Assembly: GCA_016932575.1 (NCBI GenBank)
Contig: JAFGCO010000029.1
Span: forward strand, 26,113 to 90,112
Source of the DNA: a bacterium
GTDB taxonomy: Bacteria > Zhuqueibacterota > QNDG01 > JAFGCO01
Direction: 5' to 3'
DNA: 64,000 nucleotides
The notes below the pieces were generated by a model, which searched no databases, was not told the origin of the DNA, and worked only from the letters and a program-made list of their open reading frames with translations. Positions 48,901-56,850 of this stretch are shown here, one piece after another; the first letter of the stretch is position 1, and each line of letters begins with the position of its first letter. The position numbers and the translations under genes are program-made.

Positions 48901-48949
48901 CAATGAGGAATATGGAACAGAGGACAAATAATTTTCGTACTCGATGCAT
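45932..48949 (-). CDS. Peptidase-MA-like / PD40 / outer-membrane-barrel protein
   Basis: 1005 aa from the ATG at 48949 (GAAAGG, 7-nt spacing; a longer frame reaches 48988). Signal peptide to ~VPGFGQ. Residues ~30-320 form a metallopeptidase-like domain with TITHEFSHMISLG (HExxH, ~126-130) and FAEGLAQYQRAG (third ligand Glu). Next are six to seven PD40 blades (AAWSPDGWKIAYLS, VSWSSDSKQLIYAK, PDWSPDGSIVCVVE). The C-terminal ~370 residues are beta strands with aromatic ends, ending in FYFTMLFDFLDLAG, resembling BamA/surface-antigen barrels. Suggests a cell-surface protease anchored by its own barrel. Confidence 0.8.
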   Translation of the reverse strand: MHRVRKLFVLCSIFLIVCNVPGFGQVDVFNHSELIWKTIETEHFFVHFHRGTDRTAALVAKIGEEIYDPITTLYQYDPDTKIHFVIKDYNDYANGAAFYYDNKIEFWAPAVLDFPFRGTHSWLRNTITHEFSHMISLGAARKFSRQIPVFYFQWLGYEKEKRKDVIHGYPNTLVSIPYPGTIAPMWFAEGLAQYQRAGLDYETWDTHRDMLLRTAVLAGKAHDLNDMGYFGKNSLGNERVYNQGYGFTKYLASNYGESGLRDVTRAMHKKLRINFSKAAEEVLGKSDRELYNEWMSWLNTNYSKNTRTIRENRQRGWLMDQKGIANFYAAWSPDGWKIAYLSNRGRDYLTQRSLWVADMKTGRRTKIMSGVTSSVSWSSDSKQLIYAKHDLNSKKCQYFDLFIYNLESEQERQITRSKRARQPDWSPDGSIVCVVEQDGCSNLALVSPAGGDFRQITRFHQGESIHLPRWMPDGRIVFSMNEKNLGRDIAMIDSSGQNLTFPIQTEFDERDAWPDPEGRVLYYASDRSGIFNLYCRNLTTLEDTLLTNVIGGAFLPSVNKRGQCVFSRFDADGFKLAFLDSLEPVDPELAFYQSPYAALDPPPDSRSWDIAGYDDTKAPDYPVKPYRPVYGKLMFLPRIAMDFPNKPKIGFYTYNSEFLDQFSFFGGVAANSQFDTDLFSLFEYRKYDPTFFLELYWVRRQTSENETYISYDAHYNLFGATLGADYPLNETDRIRTALDYSRYRSSGSGIVKHQNVFFKFASTYHKGTIASVAWKHRAIPPTLQSHIAPRMGRHFTLQLDLAMQSFYDSTAASSQYGTPVDVYKDYRYFQTYLDWYEFLPGLRKSHSIALRLRGGHIDRRVDPFYHLYAGGLEGMKGYPFYSMEGRKLAHIGAAYLFPLKRNMNVRLAMFHLRDVYLSLYSDAGDAWIKDELKLLDWKRDVGVQLRLGFMTYYSFPMKVAVDATYGLDSFQIRDNSYGREWRFYFTMLFDFLDLAGSNRHRLTGR

Positions 48950-49017
48950 GACGCAACCTTTCAGCAACAACTGAATTCTGTTCTTCAAATCTGATCCCCG
49001 TTTATAAGGCTAACATC

Positions 49018-49435
49018 TGAACTTTAGTTTTCTGGTTTCTGGTTCCTGGCTGCTGGTTTCTGATTTCTTGATTCTTATTTCTGATTTCTTTATTCTTGTT
49101 TCTTGCTTCCTGATTCTTGTTTCTTGCTTCTTGATTCTTGTTTCTTGAGTCTTGATTCTTGAGTCTTGTTTCTTGTGACTCTATGACTCTACAACGCATC
49201 CTAAAAATCGCAGACGGCTGACCGCGGATCCTTGGAAAATCACAAATAATAAATTCCAAACACACTTTTCTTTGTTTGCGATTTTAGTCATTGGAATTTG
49301 GAATTTATTTGTCATTTGGATTTTGTTATTTGGAATTTTTTCACCACCAATTCACAGGTTTTCTTTGTCTTTTATCTGTGTTCTTCTTCCCACTCCGTCT
49401 CTATGACCCAATGACTCAACGACTCAAGGACCTAC
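49018..49435 (+). repeat. Composite intergenic repeat, copy R1
   Basis: Low-complexity TTTCTTG/ATTCTTG units (49027-49172), then GACTCTATGACTC units, then a core (49211-49348) running from CAGACGGCTGACCGCGG through TTGGAAAATCACAAATAA and AATTTGNCATTTGG units to TTTTTTCACCACC, then GTTTTCTTTGTCTTT and further GACTCA units. Same order as R4. The 87-codon minus frame inside it is an artefact. Confidence 0.8.
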
Positions 49436-52400
49436 TTCACCACCCCAATCTTAAACGTTGTCTCCTCTGTGCCAGACTCTCCTTCTGCCCGGATATGACA
49501 AATATACACTCCGCTGGCCACACCGGATAAATCCCACCGTACCTCATTATCGGCCTGCGCCAGCCCGGGACCGGAGAATGCCTCGACTTTCTCGCCGGAA
49601 AGATCATAAATGGTAATTTTCACATCAGCGGATTTTTCAAGGCGGTACCGGATAACCGTAAAATTTTCTTCATTGGGATTTGGATAATTATAAGCCAGAT
49701 TCCCGGGCATCCAGTTGGATGTATTGGGCTGTTCGGGAACAAACGCAGCAGGACAAAGTCCGGTGCGCCCCGGATCATGTGCGGCGTATCCCCAGGGAAC
49801 ATGGGCCCCGGAATACGGCGAGTCCATATCCCAGACATAAAGCATGCCTTCTGAGCTGACCGCCAAAATTTCAAGATCACCGTCCAGATCCACATCATCG
49901 ACAGAGACCAGGGAGGGATTCCCTGTGGACAGGGTAAAATCTGTCAGCAGGTTACCCTGGCCGGTAAATACTTCGATATTGCCCTCACTGTCGGGAACGA
50001 TCAATTCCGGCTGATCATCACCGTTGATATCCGCAATCAAAGGGGGATCAGACGTCCGGTCCCTTTCCAGATATGGCGCAGGAAAGCCGTTCGCGATCAC
50101 CCCCCGATAATGAAAAGCGACAATCTGCCCGCTGTCGGTTGCATGCATGGCTTCCGGAAATCCGTCCTGGTCAATATCTGCAATTGACATCGGCAGATAA
50201 CCGGATATCAGAGCCTCACCGGAATCAAGGGATTCAATTTTTTCTGTTTCTGAATTCCAGAGAAAGCAGCCATTTTGAGCACGAAACCAGATAAATTCCC
50301 CGAATCCTTCGATATAACAAGCGGAAGGCAAAGCATCGGTATTTTCCATCAGTTCATAATGCTGCTCAACCTCACCCTGAGGACCCAGAAAATAGACATC
50401 TCCGGATCCATCCTGGCTGGTGACCACCCATCCCCGGTTACCGGGCCGCTGACAAAGTCCGACAAGCGTTAATGGTTTCAATTGCGAGGATGCCAGCAGT
50501 TCAAGACCGGACGAAAACAGACGAAAATATCCCTGATAAGAAACAACGGCCAGCCGCTGTCCGGAAACATCAAGCGCCATGTTTGATGGCTGATCTTCGC
50601 TGTTAAAGGCAATGAACCCCTTCCGATCTGCAATGCCGTCGCTGTCCGAATCCAGGCCGTGAAAAATATGGATGCCTGTCTCTCCATTCTTATCACCGGC
50701 AACAAAAAGTTCATCAATACCATCCTGATCCCAGTCTCCCAGGACATCGATCTTCCGGCTGCGTGCCAAACCCAGAGGAAGCACCGGGGCAGGATATCGA
50801 ACGGTTTGTCCGGAAATCGCCGTATACTCACCCTCCTGACCGGTTTCAAAAAAGAGCGAACCGTCATGATGCCAGGCATAAATGTAATCGTAACTGCCCA
50901 CAACAATAATTTCACGATCCCCGTCCCCGTCGAGATCTCCCACTATCGGTGGAAGGGTCGTATCATGATTTGGAAAACGCTGCGGAAATCCTGCCTGAAA
51001 TAAATCTGTCGTCACCGAAAATGTCATAAGCGTGTCAGACTCTGAAAAATCATAAAATACAATATGCGTATTGCCACCGCTGTTGGACCGGGTGTTTGGG
51101 TGAGTATCCGGTCCGAATCTTACGGTTTGGGAATGATTGGCCTGTTTGTGAACGGTATTACCCGCAAACCAGCAGTCATGCAGCACACCGCCTTCTGATC
51201 CGCCGCCGCCGCTCAAAAATCCATAGGATTCACCAATATCCTGAGCGCCGTCCGCCTCTTCCAGGTCAACACCTTTTCTCTCAGGATCCGCATTGATACG
51301 ATTATTTTCCAGATTTTCAAGAATCACAGATTCGTCGATATGCCAGATTAAAAGACCCGAACCGGGCAGCCCGTAATCGTATTCATCAATCGAAACAATC
51401 ACACCGATGGATTCTTCCGGTTTAAAAAATCCTGTAGAGGGAAATTCGATCTGCTTTCCGGTATGATCCCTGCCATAGGTTACACTGTCAAAATTTGCAT
51501 CATACCGGCGATTTTCTATCAGGTAATATTCATGGTCATTGACAGGAACTTTATAGATTCTCCTGGAGTCCTTGGCTGCGGAACAGGCCGCCACCAGATT
51601 GCTGTCACTGCTGACCTCAATGGGTGTTTCCCAACCCATCAGAACTTTGGAAAATGCACAGGGTTCACAGGGAATCATTCCATTGTAATTGCCCGAGCCC
51701 TGATCCATCATTCCCCACCGCCCGACTCCGGACCGGCCGGATTCCGTATCCCACAGTGCCGGCAGTCCCAGCTGAAAACCAAACATCAATGTCATGGTGC
51801 CCAGCAACCCGAACTCGAATCCCTCCTGGTTTTGTGTCTCCGGAAGAAGAATGACTTCCCTCACAAAAAAGCTGCCCTTCTGAACGGGAATGCCTGTCTG
51901 AAGGCTGTCTCCCAGCGCAGCCACGAGATCGCTCTGAGTTAAAAAAGCCGAAGGGATATCTTTGGGAGTCGGATCATATCCCAGTTCAATATCGCGTCCG
52001 ACGCCGGCATGAAAAATGACGAACACATCATAATCAGAAAAAGGAGCGCCTGCAGAATCCGCCGCCTGAACAGCGTCCCGGAACAATTCGGCCAATCCCA
52101 GATCCGTCCGTTCCTCCGTGGTTCCCGGATTGTAGTATCCCATTTCATGAGAAAGCGTGATCACTGCGGGAAACACATCGCATTCAAACCTGACTTTATT
52201 CTGCGATACTGTATGATAATAATGAGACAATGCATTTAGCTGATTGCCAAAATAGGCGCGATCATGAGGCGGCGCATTAAATACCGGCTCCTCTGGGGAT
52301 TCTGTCATGAATCTGCCGGTTCCTGTGGTCATGGCATCTTTATCTGATTGAAACTGCACCATCAAAGCCAGCACGTTTAAGGGATCCAGCCGGGGCCGAC

Positions 52401-52578
52401 GCGAATCCCCTACCGGACGATACCAGCGGCTGCCGTCCCACTGTAACTGTGCTTCTGAAACAAGATTCTGATGTGACACGGAGTAATTTTTCATTTGCAG
52501 AGCAGGGACTTCGCGGCAAAAAACCATGGCAAATCCACTCAGTATAAAAATCAGCACAGACTGACCTGGTCTTATCAT
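49432..52578 (-). CDS. M6-like secreted protein with degenerate active site, VCBS-type repeats and T9SS-style tail
   Basis: 1048 aa from the ATG at 52578 (GATGGAG 6 nt upstream). Signal peptide; M6/immune-inhibitor-A-like domain (~40-330). Where active members have HEFGHxLGLPDLYD this protein has TLMFGFQLGLPALWD (~266-280), so both zinc histidines and the glutamate are lost, yet GRWGMMDQGSGNYNG is kept. FG-GAP/VCBS-type repeats follow (VGDLDGDGDREIIVV, ADIDQDGFPEAM, ADINGDDQPELIV, DDVDLDGDLEILAV). The tail YNYPNPNEENFTVIRYRLEK with VKITIYDLSGEKV and SGVYICHIRA is a type-A sorting domain. Probably exported by T9SS as a non-proteolytic surface protein. PorV is encoded next to it. Confidence 0.85.
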   Translation of the reverse strand: MIRPGQSVLIFILSGFAMVFCREVPALQMKNYSVSHQNLVSEAQLQWDGSRWYRPVGDSRRPRLDPLNVLALMVQFQSDKDAMTTGTGRFMTESPEEPVFNAPPHDRAYFGNQLNALSHYYHTVSQNKVRFECDVFPAVITLSHEMGYYNPGTTEERTDLGLAELFRDAVQAADSAGAPFSDYDVFVIFHAGVGRDIELGYDPTPKDIPSAFLTQSDLVAALGDSLQTGIPVQKGSFFVREVILLPETQNQEGFEFGLLGTMTLMFGFQLGLPALWDTESGRSGVGRWGMMDQGSGNYNGMIPCEPCAFSKVLMGWETPIEVSSDSNLVAACSAAKDSRRIYKVPVNDHEYYLIENRRYDANFDSVTYGRDHTGKQIEFPSTGFFKPEESIGVIVSIDEYDYGLPGSGLLIWHIDESVILENLENNRINADPERKGVDLEEADGAQDIGESYGFLSGGGGSEGGVLHDCWFAGNTVHKQANHSQTVRFGPDTHPNTRSNSGGNTHIVFYDFSESDTLMTFSVTTDLFQAGFPQRFPNHDTTLPPIVGDLDGDGDREIIVVGSYDYIYAWHHDGSLFFETGQEGEYTAISGQTVRYPAPVLPLGLARSRKIDVLGDWDQDGIDELFVAGDKNGETGIHIFHGLDSDSDGIADRKGFIAFNSEDQPSNMALDVSGQRLAVVSYQGYFRLFSSGLELLASSQLKPLTLVGLCQRPGNRGWVVTSQDGSGDVYFLGPQGEVEQHYELMENTDALPSACYIEGFGEFIWFRAQNGCFLWNSETEKIESLDSGEALISGYLPMSIADIDQDGFPEAMHATDSGQIVAFHYRGVIANGFPAPYLERDRTSDPPLIADINGDDQPELIVPDSEGNIEVFTGQGNLLTDFTLSTGNPSLVSVDDVDLDGDLEILAVSSEGMLYVWDMDSPYSGAHVPWGYAAHDPGRTGLCPAAFVPEQPNTSNWMPGNLAYNYPNPNEENFTVIRYRLEKSADVKITIYDLSGEKVEAFSGPGLAQADNEVRWDLSGVASGVYICHIRAEGESGTEETTFKIGVVK

Positions 52579-52598
52579 GATTGACTCCATCTTAAAGA

Positions 52599-52755
52599 AT
52601 ACGGGGCTGTATCAAAAAAGAAATCATTGATCCCCGACACCGAAGGAAGGGGCCCGCAGAAAGCATGACTTGTTAACGCAGTCCCAGTAATGGGCGAACG
52701 ATTTATTCTATGGTGCTTTCTGCGCCTGTTTTTCTTTTTTGATACAGCCCCGTAT
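52599..52755. mobile_element. MITE-like element with 25-bp perfect terminal inverted repeats
   Basis: Left arm 52599-52623 and right arm 52731-52755 are exact reverse complements, containing GGGGCTGTATCAAAAAAG, which looks like an insertion-sequence end. A second inverted pair GCAGAAAGCA (52656-52665) / TGCTTTCTGC (52714-52723) lies inside. 157 bp, no coding capacity. It lies 9 bp outside the longest frame of the M6-like gene and separates it from porV. Confidence 0.75.
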
Positions 52756-52793
52756 CATTTTATGCAATGAACAATTCCGGCAATACGTCTATT

Positions 52794-53978
52794 TTAAAAT
52801 GCTGCGGTCAGCGAAAAACGCATGGTATCTGAAAGCGGATGTCCTTCCTCTGCTGCGATATAAGCAAAATCAAACTGAAACATGTTGTAACGCAAACCTG
52901 CGCCAAACGACGGATATTTGACCTGCCCGTCCTCATCATAATAATAGCCCGCACGCATGGCAATCATATTGTTATAGATATATTCAACGCCTACCGAGCT
53001 GTCCATTTCCTTCAGCTGTTCACGAAAAGAACCGTCACCCCAGGAGGTAAAAATAGCTTTGTAAAACGGATCCGATATGGATTCATATTTCTGGCTTTCC
53101 CAATTGGTTTTATCATCCTCACCGTATTTTTCAATATCCTCATCCTGCAATTCAATATATTTCTCGTGCGATATTTTTTTCCCTTCAACATCCGTACCGG
53201 ATGCTCCCTGCCATAATTTGCGAATCAATTGTTTATTGGTGTCAATCGTAAACAAAAGTTTGTTAAATTCATCATCGATGAGCTTATATGAAAAACCCAT
53301 TTTCAGATTTGTAGGCAGCGGATCCGCCTGGCTCTTATTGATATAGGTAATCTTCGGGCCCATATTTGAGAGATTGGCCCCGAATGTCAGCCCCTTTATA
53401 TAGGGGATTCTCTGAAGTACACCAAGATCCACAGCAAAGGCGGTTCCTGTTCCGTTTCCTTTCTGCGCACCGACCTTGACCCAGTCGGGTGCCAGCATAC
53501 TTCGGATGAACCGCATAGAAACACCCAAACCCGTATTCTTTCCGACGAGTGTCCCGTAGCTCAGAGTCACGGCCATTTCATAGCTGTTGAACCGGCCGAG
53601 TTCATCTCCCCCCTCGCTGGTCCAGACATTCTCGCCCAGATTCAGGAAAGTGATGTTACCGCCCAATGAGCCGCCTAATGACTCCATATACATACGGCCG
53701 CCGACAAAATCATAATACATATCCGAAACAAGCTGCGGAAGCCAGTTGGCATGCATAATCGTTACCTCATTGCCTTTGGTATAAGCCAGGCCGGCCGGAT
53801 TCCAGAAGCTGGCGGTTGCATCATCAGACATGGCAACAAAAGCTTCCCCCATGCCTGCAGCACGGGCACCCGGAGAGATCATTAAAAACAAGACTCCGCC
53901 TTCGCTCACTGCCCATGCCGGAGATACAGTCATCAGAATAACGGCTGTCATCAACAGAATAGCCAGATACTTTTTCAT
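52794..53978 (-). CDS. PorV/PorQ-family outer-membrane protein
   Basis: 394 aa from the ATG at 53978, fixed by AAGGAGG 8 nt upstream and a clean signal peptide (MKKYLAILLMTAVILM..PAWA). The mature start SEGGVLFLMISPGARAAGMG followed by EAFVAMSDDATASFWNPAGL is the PorV/UPF0164 signature; the rest alternates as a beta barrel ending in FSLTAAF. PorV shuttles T9SS cargo to the attachment complex. The adjacent gene encodes a protein with a sorting tail, fitting this role. A long structured leader precedes it. Confidence 0.87.
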   Translation of the reverse strand: MKKYLAILLMTAVILMTVSPAWAVSEGGVLFLMISPGARAAGMGEAFVAMSDDATASFWNPAGLAYTKGNEVTIMHANWLPQLVSDMYYDFVGGRMYMESLGGSLGGNITFLNLGENVWTSEGGDELGRFNSYEMAVTLSYGTLVGKNTGLGVSMRFIRSMLAPDWVKVGAQKGNGTGTAFAVDLGVLQRIPYIKGLTFGANLSNMGPKITYINKSQADPLPTNLKMGFSYKLIDDEFNKLLFTIDTNKQLIRKLWQGASGTDVEGKKISHEKYIELQDEDIEKYGEDDKTNWESQKYESISDPFYKAIFTSWGDGSFREQLKEMDSSVGVEYIYNNMIAMRAGYYYDEDGQVKYPSFGAGLRYNMFQFDFAYIAAEEGHPLSDTMRFSLTAAF

Positions 53979-54011
53979 GTTCAAGTCCTCCTTAATACTG
54001 TAGACAAAAAA

Positions 54012-54069
54012 AAACCGAATCTCCGGGGTCTGTGACATAACCATGTCACTTACCGACCCCAATTCGGTC
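54012..54069 (-). terminator. Strong terminator inside the porV leader (attenuator candidate)
   Basis: Minus strand three-part stem ACCGAAT/ATTCGGT, GGGGTC/GACCCC, GTGACAT/ATGTCAC with GGTT loop, followed by nine T. The T run ends only ~12 nt before the AAGGAGG of porV and lies between its promoter and its start codon. Confidence 0.8.
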
Positions 54070-54160
54070 TGGTATGAAATTCGTTAACTGCTCGATGGAC
54101 AATTCTTCCGCCGATGATTTGTTGTCTTCTTTTTTATCCACCAGACCATTAACGAATTTC
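54066..54160 (-). promoter_or_regulatory. Alternative-pairing region of the porV leader
   Basis: In RNA order: GAAATTCGTTAA (54160-54149), GGTCTGG (54147-54141), TTAACGAATTTC (54087-54076), CCAGACC (54072-54066). First pairs with third and second with fourth, which cross, so they form a pseudoknot or are alternatives. The last element overlaps the foot of the terminator stem. A 21-codon frame (54149-54084) lies inside but lacks a ribosome-binding site. Confidence 0.55.
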
Positions 54161-54199
54161 TATAGGCATCTCCGTAATTAAACAACTTAACGCAGAAAA

Positions 54200-54228
54200 A
54201 ATATATAAAATCGCATGTATAATGTCAA
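54200..54228 (-). promoter_or_regulatory. Consensus promoter of porV
   Basis: -35 TTGACA (54228-54223), 17-bp spacer, -10 TATATT (54205-54200). Predicted start near 54193 gives a ~215-nt leader. Confidence 0.75.
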
Positions 54229-54358
54229 GATATTTTTTTATTATCCGTTTCATTCCGGTTACCATATAAAAAACGCCCTGCTTTCAATTCGGTTCCCCGA
54301 ACAATTGATATTATTTTATATTGCGAACCATTTAAAAAAACCTTATCTTTATTTTCAT

Positions 54359-55294
54359 ATGAAAAAGCGAAAAAAGAAAAAATTTCAGCATCGGATCGAA
54401 GTAACGGCCCTCAAATCTGTCATGTTCTGGATATGGATCCTGCCTTTGCATACCCTTCATCAGTTGGCTGACTGCATGGGTTGGTTTGTATTCTCGGTCC
54501 TGCGTATAAGATACCGGGTCGTCATGGCCAATCTGGCACACGCGTTTCCTGAAAAAAGCGAACGGGAAAGAAAACGCATTGCTCTGCGCTGTTATCAAAA
54601 CTTCGCAAAAACGACATTTGAATTTATCCGTTTTCCTGTCACAAAACGCAAGGATGTGTTCAGCCACTGTGAGATTCACGGACTGGAACATCTGGACAGC
54701 GCCCTCAAAAGAGGAAAAGGCGCACTCGTTATATCCGGTCATTTTGGAAACTGGGAACTCATCGGAGCCGTACTGGCACACCTGAACTATCCGATTTCAC
54801 TGCTTGTGGGCAAGCAGCGCAACAGGATTGCCGATAATATCATCAACCGGCACCGCATGAGCATGGGCGTGGACATCATTAAAATGGGTATCAGTGTCCG
54901 AAACGCGATCAAGGCCCTTCGCAATAACCGATTCGTGGCTTTTCTGTCGGACCAGAATGCCCGGAAGCAGGGAGTATTTGTGGATTTCTTTGGCAAAAAG
55001 GCATCCACGCCTCCCGGGGCAGCCGCTTTTTCCCTGAAAACAGGCGCCCCGATCCTGTTCTTCTTTTTCATCCGTCTGCCCAGGGGAAGATATAAACTGA
55101 CTTTTCATCCGTTTATATTCGACCATCTCGAGGGTCTCGCGCCGGATCATCTTGTGGAAGTCACGCAGGCCTATACAAAGTTACTGGAAGATACCATTCG
55201 CCTTTATCCGGATCAGTATTTCTGGATGCACCGACGATGGAAGAAGAGGCCGCCTGAAGAAAAATTGAAGAATAGACAGACAACAAAAAACTAA
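54359..55294 (+). CDS. LpxL/HtrB-family lysophospholipid acyltransferase
   Basis: 311 aa from the ATG at 54359; the frame is open 48 codons further upstream but that part is AT-rich, not protein-like, and carries the porV promoter on the other strand. Basic N-terminus, membrane-associated helix, FPEKSERERKRIALRCYQNF, catalytic HFGNWE (HxxxxE) in ISGHFGNWELIG, then SDQNARKQGVFVDFFGKKAS and the C-terminal YFWMHRRWKKRP. The order matches lipid A acyltransferases, which add a secondary acyl chain to lipid A precursors at the inner membrane. First gene of the surface-polymer cluster. Confidence 0.88.
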   Translation: MKKRKKKKFQHRIEVTALKSVMFWIWILPLHTLHQLADCMGWFVFSVLRIRYRVVMANLAHAFPEKSERERKRIALRCYQNFAKTTFEFIRFPVTKRKDVFSHCEIHGLEHLDSALKRGKGALVISGHFGNWELIGAVLAHLNYPISLLVGKQRNRIADNIINRHRMSMGVDIIKMGISVRNAIKALRNNRFVAFLSDQNARKQGVFVDFFGKKASTPPGAAAFSLKTGAPILFFFFIRLPRGRYKLTFHPFIFDHLEGLAPDHLVEVTQAYTKLLEDTIRLYPDQYFWMHRRWKKRPPEEKLKNRQTTKN

Positions 55295-55364
55295 AATCAG
55301 ATCAATCTGAACAAACAGAAAATAAACAGAATCATTTTTATATCCAATTTAAGGTCAGTAATAA

Positions 55365-55757
55365 ATGAAAAGAATTATCACCTATGGCACCTATGATCTG
55401 TTTCATTACGGGCATTTACGGCTGCTTGAACGGGCAAAAAATATGGGAGATTACCTGATTGTCGCGGTTTCAACCGATACATTCAATGCTGTCAAGGGCA
55501 AGAAATGCGCGTATCCCTATCAGCAGCGTGCCGAAATCGTCAAAGCCATCCGCTATGTGGATGAGGTCATTCCCGAAGAATGCTGGGAACAGAAACGGGA
55601 CGATATTATCCGGCTTAAGGTGGATGCTCTGGTCATGGGTGATGACTGGGAGGGAAAATTCGATGATCTGAAGGACATATGCGAAGTCATTTATCTTCCG
55701 AGAACCTCCGACATTTCGACCACATCGATCAAACTGGATGTAAAAAACAATCATTAA
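55365..55757 (+). CDS. tagD: Glycerol-3-phosphate cytidylyltransferase
   Basis: 130 aa, the usual length for TagD. Nucleotidyltransferase motif HYGH at 14-17 in GTYDLFHYGHLRLL, and RTSDISTTSIK at 113-123 matching RTEGISTTxIK. It joins CTP and glycerol 3-phosphate to CDP-glycerol, the activated unit for polyglycerol-phosphate polymers. The three glycerophosphotransferase-like genes downstream supply the matching users. AAGG ribosome-binding site. Confidence 0.92.
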   Translation: MKRIITYGTYDLFHYGHLRLLERAKNMGDYLIVAVSTDTFNAVKGKKCAYPYQQRAEIVKAIRYVDEVIPEECWEQKRDDIIRLKVDALVMGDDWEGKFDDLKDICEVIYLPRTSDISTTSIKLDVKNNH

Positions 55758-55775
55758 TTGTATTATTAACCGGTT

Positions 55776-56819
55776 ATGAAAATTCTTTTTTATATTGCCA
55801 AAGTCTATTCCATTCCGATTATTGATCCAATCATGGATGCGCTCAGGCCCGGGAGACATCCGTTCGCCCTGTTTATCTCAAAAAAGGTGGCCAAAAAGCT
55901 GCCCGGGTCCTGGAAATCCCTCACGGTTTTTGAGGATATCAAAGCCGCCATCCTGTTTCAGCCGGATTTTGTGATTGTCCCCGGAAATTTTGTCGATTTC
56001 AGGCTCCCGGGCAGAAAGGTGCAGATTTTTCACGGCCTGGGTATAGAAAAAAAATCCCATTACAAGATTCGTCATTTTTTCGATCTGTATTGCACATCCG
56101 GACCGGTGGTTACTGAACAGTTTCAAAAACTAAAGAAAAAATACGGATATTTTCTGGTCAGGGAGACCGGATGGCCCAAAGTGGACTATATCCTGAATTA
56201 TCCGGCCGCCGGTCTGAAACAAAAATACGGGATTCCGGAATCCAGAAACGTTATTCTGTATGCTCCGACTTTCAGCAAAAAGATGCAGTCGGCCACCGAT
56301 CTGCTGACTGTAATTCAGGGCATGATCCGTGGCAATGAAATCTGGCTGATAAAATTTCATGAATTGATGAATAAGGACCTGGTCGAAGACTTCGTCAATC
56401 ATAAGCCGGATTCGATTCGTCTGATTTCTGATTATGACATCACCCCATATCTGCATATGTCTGATGTGTTAATCTCAGATACCTCTTCGGTGGTTTACGA
56501 GTTTATGATACTGGATAAACCGGTCATCACCTACCGTACCATCAGCCGGTTCGATAAAGGCATCAATATTCACACACCGGATGAATTAAGACAAAGTATC
56601 GACCGCTGTCTGGAACAGCCGGACGCTTTTCATGCCAAAAGGCACGCCCATCTGAAGGAAGTCAATCCCGGCCTGGACGGCCGGATCAGTGAGAGGCTTA
56701 TCACAATGCTGGAAAACCTGAGGCCCTCCGACTGGCCAGAAAAAAGAAAGCCCTGCAACGGATTCCGCAAGATGCAGATATTGTATCATCAGAAATTTAA
56801 AAAGGGATATCTGAGGTAA
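55776..56819 (+). CDS. CDP-glycerol glycerophosphotransferase-like protein 1
   Basis: 347 aa, no membrane helix. GT-B fold: HGLGIEKKSHYKI near the front, VILYAPTFSKK, KFHELMNKD, and the CDP-binding end YLHMSDVLISDTSSVVYEFM followed by LDKPVITYRT, as in TagB/TagF. It transfers glycerol phosphate (or another alcohol phosphate) from its CDP form to a primer or growing chain. 18 bp after tagD. TagB versus TagF role not resolved. Confidence 0.85.
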   Translation: MKILFYIAKVYSIPIIDPIMDALRPGRHPFALFISKKVAKKLPGSWKSLTVFEDIKAAILFQPDFVIVPGNFVDFRLPGRKVQIFHGLGIEKKSHYKIRHFFDLYCTSGPVVTEQFQKLKKKYGYFLVRETGWPKVDYILNYPAAGLKQKYGIPESRNVILYAPTFSKKMQSATDLLTVIQGMIRGNEIWLIKFHELMNKDLVEDFVNHKPDSIRLISDYDITPYLHMSDVLISDTSSVVYEFMILDKPVITYRTISRFDKGINIHTPDELRQSIDRCLEQPDAFHAKRHAHLKEVNPGLDGRISERLITMLENLRPSDWPEKRKPCNGFRKMQILYHQKFKKGYLR

Positions 56820-56850
56820 ACGGCCCGGATAATCCGTATGGAAAACATAT

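Noticed and set aside
49027..49172. Short-period repeat considered as CRISPR
   Set aside because: Units are 7-14 nt, degenerate and contiguous, without unique spacers; no cas genes.
49002..49265. 87-codon minus frame with NKNQEARNKNQ repeats
   Set aside because: Encoded entirely by the short-period DNA repeat R1; no ribosome-binding site.
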